This document shows, in pieces, positions 31,399-38,162 of a stretch of DNA of 64,000 nucleotides (its first letter is position 1; each line of letters starts with the position of its first letter). The translations under genes and the position numbers were made by a program. The stretch is taken from the NCBI RefSeq assembly GCF_000631985.1, contig NZ_JFYN01000011.1, forward strand, positions 1 through 64,000, read 5' to 3'. Origin of the DNA: Pseudomonas sp. RIT288. Its GTDB lineage: Bacteria > Pseudomonadota > Gammaproteobacteria > Pseudomonadales > Pseudomonadaceae. The notes beneath the pieces were generated by a model that worked only from the letters and a program-made list of their open reading frames with translations, was not told the DNA's origin and did no database searches.

Positions 31399-31514
31399 GT
31401 GGGAGCGAGCCTGCTCCGGGCGGCGTTCCGACGAAGACGGAGCAACATTCAGCAGTGATGTTGGCTGATACTCCGCTTTCGTCGGAACGCCGCCCGGAGC
31501 AGGCTCGCTCCCAC
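31399..31514. repeat. REP-derived long inverted repeat
   Basis: Arms of 37 bases are perfectly complementary: each carries the family A core and then extends through CGGGCGGCGTTCCGACGAA. The apical part contains a further small stem (CAACAT/ATGTTG). It lies downstream of ppsA and is much longer-armed than the other REP doublets here. Confidence 0.9.
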
Positions 31515-31538
31515 AGGAGGCGGGTTTGAGATTTGAGT

Positions 31539-31570
31539 AGGGCGGGCTCCTGTAGATGCCGCCCTTTTTT
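31539..31570 (+). terminator. intrinsic terminator after ppsA
   Basis: AGGGCGG pairs with CCGCCCT and is followed by a T-run. It ends only 14 bases before the next ATG, so the following gene needs its own promoter or read-through. Confidence 0.8.
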
Positions 31571-31583
31571 GTGCAAGAGCATT

Positions 31584-32573
31584 ATGCAAAGCAGCAGCAA
31601 CCTGTTTCCTGTCGCCCTGATCAGCGCCGAACGTCGTGGTGATCTGAGCGAAGATGTGTATCGACTCAAACCCGGCAACAGTCCCGACTGGTCCGTGGAA
31701 ATCGCCGTGACCCGCCTGGGCATGGCCGACGACACGGCACCACGCGGCGTGCCGGTGATTTTGCTGCACGGCAGCTTTTCCAACCGGCGCTTCTGGTTTT
31801 CCCCGAAGGGTCTGGGGCTGGGCGCGTACCTGACGCGTCTGGGCTTCGACGTGTGGATCCCGGAGATGCGCGGTCACGGCCTGTCGCAGCGCAATGAGGA
31901 CTACCGGCGCAACCGCGTGGCCGACTACGCCCGTTACGATCTGCCGGCGATTGCCGCGTTCGTTCGCGAGCAGAGTGGGCAGGTGCCGCACTGGATCGGC
32001 CATTCGCTGGGTGGCATCACCTTGGCAGCAGCGCTGGGTGGCGAATACCTCGGCGAGCCCGCCGTGGCCTCGGCGGCGTTTTTCGGCACGCAGGTCAGCC
32101 GCACGTACTGGCCGCTGAAGATTCCACCGGTGGAGTGGAGCGGGCGCTTTATTCTCAAGCGTTTCGCGCAATTGTCCGGCTCGCGCCTCAAGCGCGGTCC
32201 GGAAGACGAGCCGATCGGTCTGGCGCTGGAAAGCATGCGCTGGTACGGCCTGTTCGGGCGTTTTGGCGACAAGGACAAGGACTGGTGGGCAGGGCTTGCC
32301 GAGGTTCAGGTGCCGGTGTTGGCCGTGACCGCGGCGGGCGATCATCAGGATCCGGCATGGGCCTGTCGCAAACTGTTCGAGCAGATCGGCTCCGAGCACA
32401 AACAGTTCGTCAATCTGGGGCGCGAGCAGGGCTTCAGCGACAACTTCGGGCATGTCGAGATGTTGGTAAGCAAAGCGGCGCAGGCCGAAGTCTGGCCACT
32501 GGTGGCACGCTGGCTGAACGATCAGCAGACGTCGTTGCTTGGCGGCAAGCCCGATCTGGCCGCTGCGGTCTGA
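31584..32573 (+). CDS. alpha/beta-hydrolase (esterase/lipase-like)
   Basis: A 329-residue alpha/beta hydrolase. VILLHGSFSNRRFW carries the oxyanion-hole region and GHSLGG the nucleophile elbow serine. A late histidine in FGHVEM and an acid in AAGDHQDP complete the likely triad. Pseudomonas genomes keep such a gene between ppsA and rraA; its substrate is not known. The ATG at 31584 follows a ppsA terminator, and the frame upstream of it only crosses that hairpin. Confidence 0.82.
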   Translation: MQSSSNLFPVALISAERRGDLSEDVYRLKPGNSPDWSVEIAVTRLGMADDTAPRGVPVILLHGSFSNRRFWFSPKGLGLGAYLTRLGFDVWIPEMRGHGLSQRNEDYRRNRVADYARYDLPAIAAFVREQSGQVPHWIGHSLGGITLAAALGGEYLGEPAVASAAFFGTQVSRTYWPLKIPPVEWSGRFILKRFAQLSGSRLKRGPEDEPIGLALESMRWYGLFGRFGDKDKDWWAGLAEVQVPVLAVTAAGDHQDPAWACRKLFEQIGSEHKQFVNLGREQGFSDNFGHVEMLVSKAAQAEVWPLVARWLNDQQTSLLGGKPDLAAAV

Positions 32574-32799
32574 GCCGGGTGCTCTGAAAAGGGCATTTCG
32601 TTCAGGTCTGCTTGCGGCTAAGATATGACGCATTGTGCGATTCTGGTCATATTTAGTGGCTGTTTAGTTATTACGTTTCAGCGTTTGTTCAGGTTCACTC
32701 AGCGACCATTGCATGAACTAAGGTAAACAGCGACTGCCGGAGCTCGTTTCAAAAGAGTGCGACATCCTTGATCGTCTTCCTTTTTACAGGAGTTTTTCG

Positions 32800-33291
32800 A
32801 TGAACCATTACCTCACGCCTGATTTGTGCGACGCCTATCCGGAGCTGGTGCAGGTGCTGGAACCGATGTTCAGCAATTTCGGCGGCCGTGATTCTTTCGG
32901 CGGCGAAATCGTCACCATCAAATGTTTCGAAGATAACTCGCTGGTCAAAGAGCAAGCCGAACTCAAGGGTAACGGCAAGGTGCTGGTGGTCGATGGCGGC
33001 GGTTCGCTGCGGCGCGCGCTGCTCGGTGACATGATCGCCGAGAAAGCCGCGAAAAACGGCTGGGAAGGGCTGGTGATCTACGGTTGCATCCGTGACGTCG
33101 ACGTCATCGCCCAGACCGATCTGGGTGTCCAGGCCCTGGCCAGCCATCCGATGAAGACCGAAAAACGTGGCATCGGCGATCTCAACGTACCAGTGACTTT
33201 CGCCGGCGTGACGTTCCACCCGGGCCACTACATCTATGCGGACAACAACGGCGTGATCGTTTCGCCGAGCCCGCTGCAGATGCCTGAATAA
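32800..33291 (+). CDS. rraA: RraA-family protein (ribonuclease E inhibitor / aldolase-like)
   Basis: A 163-residue RraA-family protein. [30 protein letters not shown] and [15 protein letters not shown] are the conserved core. In E. coli RraA is a trimer that binds and inhibits ribonuclease E. Related proteins act as hydroxy-methyl-glutarate/oxaloacetate aldolases, and the sequence alone does not rule that out. GGAG lies upstream of the ATG. The 226-base spacer before it contains no other gene. Confidence 0.88.
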   Translation: MNHYLTPDLCDAYPELVQVLEPMFSNFGGRDSFGGEIVTIKCFEDNSLVKEQAELKGNGKVLVVDGGGSLRRALLGDMIAEKAAKNGWEGLVIYGCIRDVDVIAQTDLGVQALASHPMKTEKRGIGDLNVPVTFAGVTFHPGHYIYADNNGVIVSPSPLQMPE

Positions 33292-33315
33292 ATCGCGGTA
33301 CCGACAGGGGTGAGG

Positions 33316-34311
33316 ATGTTCGAGGAAGAAAACGCGCAGTGGGGGCTGGTGCACGCCCTGGTGCTGGACGGAAAAGGCGGCGCGCGTTCGATTGCCCGGA
33401 CTGAACTCGACGATCTTCAGTTGCAGGCCCATGAGAGCCTGTGGCTGCATTGGGATCGCAGTCATCCGCAAACCCAGACCTGGCTGCGCAAATCCAGCGG
33501 CCTGAATGAATTCGCCTGCGACCTGTTGCTGGAAGAAAACACCCGGCCGCGCCTGTTGCCGTTGCCGGATGCCGAACTGCTGCTGTTTTTGCGCGGGGTC
33601 AATCTGAACCCCGGTGCCGAGCCGGAAGACATGGTCTCGGTGCGGATTTTCGCCTCGGCGCAACGGGTCATCTCCCTGCGCTTGCGTCCGCTGCGCGCCA
33701 CCGATGAACTGTTGGCGCTGCTGAGCGAGGGCAAGGGCCCGAAAACCTCCTCCGAACTGATCCTGTATCTGGCGCAATTCCTCACCAACAAGGTGCAGGA
33801 TCTGGTCACGTGCCTGTCGGAACTGGTCGATGAAGAGGAAGAAAAACTGGATGCCGACGAACGGTATACCCCCGAACATGGCTCGATTTTGCACATCCGC
33901 CGCCGGGCTGCCGGACTGAAGCGTTTTCTGGCACCGCAGCGGGATATTTTCGGGCAGCTGACACGGATAAAACTGCCGTGGTTTGTCGACGATGACGCCG
34001 ACTACTGGAACGAATTGAACAACAGCCTGACGCGCTATCTTGAAGAGCTGGAATTGACCCGAGAGCGCATGGGGCTTGTGCTGGAGGCTGAGGACCGGCG
34101 TTTGAACGTGCGCATGAATCGCACGATGTACCGCTTCGGCATCATCACCTGCATCTTTTTGCCGATGAGTTTTCTCACCGGCCTGCTGGGCATAAACGTG
34201 GGCGGCATTCCGTTCTCGAGCAGCCCCTATGGTTTCCTGATTGCCTGTCTGACGGTGCTGGCGATGGCCTTCGGTCAATGGTGGTTATTCCGCCGTTTGC
34301 GCTGGGTGTGA
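33316..34311 (+). CDS. cmaX: CmaX, CorA/ZntB-family metal transporter
   Basis: A 331-residue CorA-superfamily channel: a long cytoplasmic N-terminal domain with coiled coil, then two C-terminal membrane helices. The signature between helices is GIN (LLGINVGGIPF), the variant seen in ZntB, instead of the GMN of CorA, so zinc or another divalent ion is more likely than magnesium. AGGGG sits five bases before ATG 33316, favoured over GTG 33310. It is the first gene of the conserved block cmaX-crfX-cmpX-sigX-oprF. Confidence 0.85.
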   Translation: MFEEENAQWGLVHALVLDGKGGARSIARTELDDLQLQAHESLWLHWDRSHPQTQTWLRKSSGLNEFACDLLLEENTRPRLLPLPDAELLLFLRGVNLNPGAEPEDMVSVRIFASAQRVISLRLRPLRATDELLALLSEGKGPKTSSELILYLAQFLTNKVQDLVTCLSELVDEEEEKLDADERYTPEHGSILHIRRRAAGLKRFLAPQRDIFGQLTRIKLPWFVDDDADYWNELNNSLTRYLEELELTRERMGLVLEAEDRRLNVRMNRTMYRFGIITCIFLPMSFLTGLLGINVGGIPFSSSPYGFLIACLTVLAMAFGQWWLFRRLRWV

Positions 34312-34374
34312 ATATGCAACATGTGACCCGACCAAATTTGCCCGCGTCTTTCACAGACATCACGAGAGGTGCGT

Positions 34375-34623
34375 ATGCACGATCCGTTTGAACAGTCTTT
34401 GCGCGACATGCTCAACGCCTCGCCGTCCAGCCGTGACGACGACGCATGCCTGGGGCGCGTACTCAAAACCGCCAACCGCCAGGTTGGCGCCGGTGATCTG
34501 TTCAGCCTGCTGGGCCGCTGGCTGCCCGCGCTGATGATCGCCCTGAATAACGGATCGGCCCATGTTTCGCCGGTTTCCCGTCTTCGTAAAACTACTGCAC
34601 GCACTGCTGATAAGGCTGATTGA
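34375..34623 (+). CDS. crfX: CrfX, small conserved protein
   Basis: An 82-residue hydrophilic protein with no recognised domain; a hydrophobic stretch LLGRWLPALMIAL lies in the middle. It is called CrfX from its place between cmaX and cmpX. GAGAGG five bases before ATG 34375 supports the start. Its stop is two bases from the cmpX start, so the two are co-transcribed. Function unknown. Confidence 0.75.
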   Translation: MHDPFEQSLRDMLNASPSSRDDDACLGRVLKTANRQVGAGDLFSLLGRWLPALMIALNNGSAHVSPVSRLRKTTARTADKAD

Positions 34624-34625
34624 AT

Positions 34626-35450
34626 ATGGAACTTGATCTCTGGACTCAGAGCCTCGTCACTGCAATGACTGCGTTGTGGACCAAAGTCGCTAATTTCATT
34701 CCGAACCTGTTCGGCGCACTGGTTGTGCTGCTGTTGGGTTTCGTGGTCGCCAAGCTGCTCGATACCTTGCTGTCCAAATTGCTCGCCAAACTGGGACTTG
34801 ATCGCCTGATGGGCGGCACCGGTCTGACCAAGTTGATGTCGCGTGCCGGCCTGCAAGTGCCGATCTCGACCTTGATCGGCAAGATCGTCTATTGGTTCGT
34901 TCTGCTGATTTTTCTGGTTTCTGCAGCAGAGTCCCTTGGACTTGAGCGAGTTTCAGCTACGCTGGACATGCTGGCGTTGTATTTGCCGAAAGTTTTCGGC
35001 GCCGCGCTGGTGTTGCTGGTGGGTGTATTGCTCGCGCAATTGGCCAATGGCCTGGTGCGCGGGGCGGCGGAAGGCGTAGGGCTGGACTACGCTTCGGGTT
35101 TGGGCCGAATCGCCCAGGGGCTGGTGATCATCATCAGCATCTCGGTCGCGATCAGTCAGCTCGAGGTCAAGACCGACCTGCTGAACCATGTGATTGTCAT
35201 CGTATTGATTACCGTTGGTCTGGCCGTTGCGCTGGCCATGGGTTTGGGAAGCCGGGAAATTGCCGGTCAGATTCTTGCGGGAATCTATGTGCGTGAGTTG
35301 TATCAGGTTGGGCAACAAGTGCGTGTTGGCGAGGTCGAAGGCCAGATCGAAGAGATCGGCACGGTTAAAACCACATTGCTGACCGATGAGGGTGAGCTAG
35401 TCTCACTTTCCAATCGGATCCTGCTGGAACAGCATGTGAGTAGCCGCTAA
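34626..35450 (+). CDS. cmpX: CmpX, conserved membrane protein (MscS-like)
   Basis: A 274-residue inner-membrane protein with about five hydrophobic helices, then a small soluble C-terminal domain (VGEVEGQIEEIGTVKTTLL) resembling the beta domain of small mechanosensitive channels. In Pseudomonas cmpX lies directly upstream of sigX, and its loss is reported to alter envelope homeostasis. ATG 34626 is used; an in-frame TTG two codons earlier overlaps the crfX stop. Confidence 0.85.
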   Translation: MELDLWTQSLVTAMTALWTKVANFIPNLFGALVVLLLGFVVAKLLDTLLSKLLAKLGLDRLMGGTGLTKLMSRAGLQVPISTLIGKIVYWFVLLIFLVSAAESLGLERVSATLDMLALYLPKVFGAALVLLVGVLLAQLANGLVRGAAEGVGLDYASGLGRIAQGLVIIISISVAISQLEVKTDLLNHVIVIVLITVGLAVALAMGLGSREIAGQILAGIYVRELYQVGQQVRVGEVEGQIEEIGTVKTTLLTDEGELVSLSNRILLEQHVSSR

Positions 35451-35474
35451 CCCGGCAAACCCTGCTAATGTATG

Positions 35475-35507
35475 CCGCCGCAAAATGCCCTGAGAGGGGT
35501 GCGGCGG
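35475..35507. promoter_or_regulatory. inverted repeat upstream of sigX
   Basis: CCGCCGCA pairs with TGCGGCGG, with an inner CCCT/AGGG stem. No T-run follows, so it is not a typical terminator. It lies in the 87-base cmpX-sigX spacer. Confidence 0.6.
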
Positions 35508-35537
35508 ACATTGACCTGACTGTCGGCACGACTTGTT

Positions 35538-36128
35538 TTGAATAAAGCCCAAACGCTATCCACGCGCTATGACCCCCGTGAGCTCTCTGATGAGGAGTTG
35601 GTCGCGCGCTCGCATACCGAGCTGTTTCACGTGACGCGCGCCTATGAAGAGCTGATGCGGCGTTACCAGCGAACATTATTTAACGTTTGTGCGAGATATC
35701 TTGGGAACGATCGCGACGCGGACGATGTCTGTCAGGAAGTGATGCTTAAGGTGTTGTACGGCCTGAAGAACTTCGAGGGGAAATCGAAGTTCAAAACCTG
35801 GCTCTACAGCATCACGTATAACGAATGCATCACGCAGTATCGGAAGGAACGGCGAAAGCGTCGCTTGATGGACGCCTTGAGTCTGGACCCGCTGGAAGAA
35901 GCGTCGGAAGAAAAGGCGCCGAAACCCGAGGAGAAGGGCGGACTCGATCGCTGGCTGGTGTATGTGAACCCGATTGACCGTGAAATTCTGGTGCTACGAT
36001 TTGTCGCAGAGCTGGAGTTTCAGGAGATCGCAGACATCATGCACATGGGTTTGAGTGCGACAAAAATGCGGTACAAACGTGCTCTAGACAAATTGCGTGA
36101 GAAATTTGCAGGCATTGCTGAAACTTAG
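35538..36128 (+). CDS. sigX: ECF sigma factor SigX
   Basis: A 196-residue extracytoplasmic-function sigma factor. Region 2 spans about residues 35-105 (DADDVCQEVMLKVLYGLKNF) and region 4 about 135-190 (EFQEIADIMHMGLSATKMR). SigX controls oprF and membrane fatty-acid genes in Pseudomonas. Translation starts at TTG 35538; no other start fits the N-terminus, and no strong ribosome binding site is visible. No anti-sigma gene is adjacent. Confidence 0.94.
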   Translation: MNKAQTLSTRYDPRELSDEELVARSHTELFHVTRAYEELMRRYQRTLFNVCARYLGNDRDADDVCQEVMLKVLYGLKNFEGKSKFKTWLYSITYNECITQYRKERRKRRLMDALSLDPLEEASEEKAPKPEEKGGLDRWLVYVNPIDREILVLRFVAELEFQEIADIMHMGLSATKMRYKRALDKLREKFAGIAET

Positions 36129-36154
36129 TTCAGCGCAAATATCTCTTACGTGTA

Positions 36155-36176
36155 GGCAAGTTCTGATAGACTTGCC
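36155..36176. promoter_or_regulatory. small stem-loop between sigX and oprF
   Basis: GGCAAGT and ACTTGCC form a perfect 7-bp stem with an 8-base loop. No T-run follows. It lies 60 bases before the oprF start and could be an mRNA leader element or a weak barrier. Confidence 0.5.
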
Positions 36177-36235
36177 GCCGAGTTGTCCCCCGGTTTGCGG
36201 GACTGCTTCACAATCACCAGATGGGGATTTAACGG

Positions 36236-37285
36236 ATGAAACTGAAAAACACCTTGGGCTTGGCCATTGGTTCTTTGATTGCCGCTACTTCGTTCGGCGC
36301 ACTGGCACAAGGCCAAGGCGCAGTTGAAGGCGAACTGTTCTACAAGAAGCAGTACAACGACAGCATCGATCACGTCGAAGACGGCTTCAACCCAGGCGCC
36401 TCTATCGGTTACTTCTTGACCGACGACGTAGCGTTGAACTTCACCTACGACCGTAACAACCACACCCGTTCGAACGACGGTACCGGTAGCCAGAAGCTGC
36501 ACGGCGACAACTTCGGTCTGATCGCTCAGTACCACTTCAACAACGCTGGCGACGCTCTGCGTCCTTACATCGCTGGTGGTGTTAAGCACGGTAGCCTGAC
36601 CAACGTTGAAGCTGACGGCCACAGCGGTCGCGATCAGTCGACTTACCTGAACGCCGGCGCTGGCGTTAAGTACTACTTCGCTGAAAACTTCTACGCCCGT
36701 GCTGGTGTAGACGCTGACTACAAACTGGACAACGGTCGCTGGAACTACGCTCCAGTTGTTGGCCTGGGTGTGAACTTCGGTGGCGGCAACAAGCCTGCTG
36801 CTGCTCCAGTTCCAGCTCCGGCTGAAGTCTGCTCCGACAGCGACAACGATGGCGTTTGCGACAACGTTGACAAGTGCCCGGACACCCCAGCCAACGTAAC
36901 TGTTGACGCTGATGGCTGCCCAGCAGTTGCTGAAGTTGTTCGTGTTGAGCTGGACGTCAAGTTCGACTTCGACAAGTCGGTCGTCAAGCCAAACAGCTAC
37001 GCTGACATCAAGAACCTGGCTGACTTCATGAAGCAGTACCCAGCCACTCACACCACTGTTGAAGGTCACACTGACTCCGTCGGTCCTGACGCTTACAACC
37101 AGAAACTGTCCGAGCGTCGTGCAAACGCCGTTAAGCAGGTTCTGACCAACCAGTACGGTGTTGAGTCGTCCCGCGTTCAGTCGATCGGCTACGGCGAATC
37201 CCGCCCAGTTGCTGACAACAAAACTGAAGCTGGCCGTGCTGTTAACCGTCGCGTAGAAGCGCAGGTTGAAGCTCAAGCTAAGTAA
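36236..37285 (+). CDS. oprF: major outer-membrane porin OprF
   Basis: A 349-residue OmpA-family porin and structural protein. A signal peptide (residues 1-24, ending FGALA), an eight-strand beta barrel to about residue 185 and a proline-alanine linker (PAAAPVPAPA) are followed by a four-cysteine segment (CSDSDNDGVCDNVDKC) and the peptidoglycan-binding OmpA domain (VEGHTDSVG). Alanine and valine codons favour GCT and GTT, unlike the GC-ending codons of its neighbours, as expected for a very highly expressed gene. It is downstream of sigX, its known regulator. Confidence 0.97.
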   Translation: MKLKNTLGLAIGSLIAATSFGALAQGQGAVEGELFYKKQYNDSIDHVEDGFNPGASIGYFLTDDVALNFTYDRNNHTRSNDGTGSQKLHGDNFGLIAQYHFNNAGDALRPYIAGGVKHGSLTNVEADGHSGRDQSTYLNAGAGVKYYFAENFYARAGVDADYKLDNGRWNYAPVVGLGVNFGGGNKPAAAPVPAPAEVCSDSDNDGVCDNVDKCPDTPANVTVDADGCPAVAEVVRVELDVKFDFDKSVVKPNSYADIKNLADFMKQYPATHTTVEGHTDSVGPDAYNQKLSERRANAVKQVLTNQYGVESSRVQSIGYGESRPVADNKTEAGRAVNRRVEAQVEAQAK

Positions 37286-37300
37286 TTAGCTGCCGCTACG

Positions 37301-37332
37301 AGAAAAGCCCGGCTCAGGCCGGGCTTTTCTTT
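37301..37332. terminator. intrinsic terminator after oprF
   Basis: A strong hairpin (AGAAAAGCCCGGC / GCCGGGCTTTTCT) ends in a T-run. Confidence 0.92.
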
Positions 37333-37356
37333 GTTTGCGATTTGGCGTTGACGCTC

Positions 37357-37440
37357 TAAAGATCGCAGCCTGCGGCAGCTCCTACACGGTATCCGCACAC
37401 ATCCTGTAGGAGCTGCCGAAGGCTGCAATCCTTTGATTTT
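37357..37440. repeat. REP doublet, family B, overlapping the end of cobA
   Basis: The right half (from 37382) is read as the last codons and stop of cobA on the minus strand. Confidence 0.9.
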
Positions 37441-38149
37441 CTGCGACAGCCGCAACAACCCCAATCACCAGAATCGCCGGACTCTTCAAGCCAAACCCCA
37501 CCGCATCCTCTTCCATGGCCAACAGATTACTGCGGCATTCGCGCTGCTGTGGTAGCGATGCATTCTCGATCATCGCCACTGGCATATCCGCCGCCATCCC
37601 GCCCGCCAATAGCTGTTCGCGAATTTCGCCCAGTTTGGCCACTCCCATGTAGATCACCAGCGTCGTCCCGCCCTGCGCCAGGGCCTGCCAATTCAACTGG
37701 CTGTCGTCCTGAGTGTGTGCGGTCACCAGCGTTACGCCGCGCGCCACACCGCGCAGCGTCAGGGGAATATCGCACTGTGTCGCGCCGGCGAGTCCGGCGG
37801 TAATGCCGTTGACCAACTCGACCTCAACCCCACGTTCGCGCATCCACTGTGCCTCTTCGCCACCACGGCCGAAAATGCACGGGTCACCGCCCTTGAGTCG
37901 CACCACGCATTTGCCTTGGCGTGCATAACGCAACATCAGCCGATGGATGAACGCCTGCGGTGTCGAGCGACAGCCGCCGCGCTTGCCCACGGCAATGATT
38001 TGCGCCGTGGGACAATGTTCCAGCACTGCGGCATTGACCAGATCGTCAATCAACACCACGTCCGCTTCGCGCAACGCACGTACCGCCTTGAGCGTCAGCA
38101 ACTCGGGGTCACCGGGGCCTGCACCCACCAGCCAGACTTTTGCACTCAT
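37382..38149 (-). CDS. cobA: uroporphyrinogen-III C-methyltransferase (CobA/SUMT)
   Basis: A 255-residue SAM-dependent methyltransferase making precorrin-2, the precursor of siroheme needed by the nitrite reductase NirB. VWLVGAGPGDPELLTLKA, VVRLKGGDPCIFGRGGEE and GIPxTxRG-like DIPLTLRG are family signatures. It is the last gene of the nirB-nirD-nasC-cobA unit. The final 18 residues (ending RIAAFGSSYRMCADTV) are encoded by a REP element, and the TAG stop belongs to that element. They are therefore unlikely to be conserved. Confidence 0.92.
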   Translation of the reverse strand: MSAKVWLVGAGPGDPELLTLKAVRALREADVVLIDDLVNAAVLEHCPTAQIIAVGKRGGCRSTPQAFIHRLMLRYARQGKCVVRLKGGDPCIFGRGGEEAQWMRERGVEVELVNGITAGLAGATQCDIPLTLRGVARGVTLVTAHTQDDSQLNWQALAQGGTTLVIYMGVAKLGEIREQLLAGGMAADMPVAMIENASLPQQRECRSNLLAMEEDAVGFGLKSPAILVIGVVAAVAENQRIAAFGSSYRMCADTV

Positions 38150-38162
38150 GGTGTTTTCCTTT

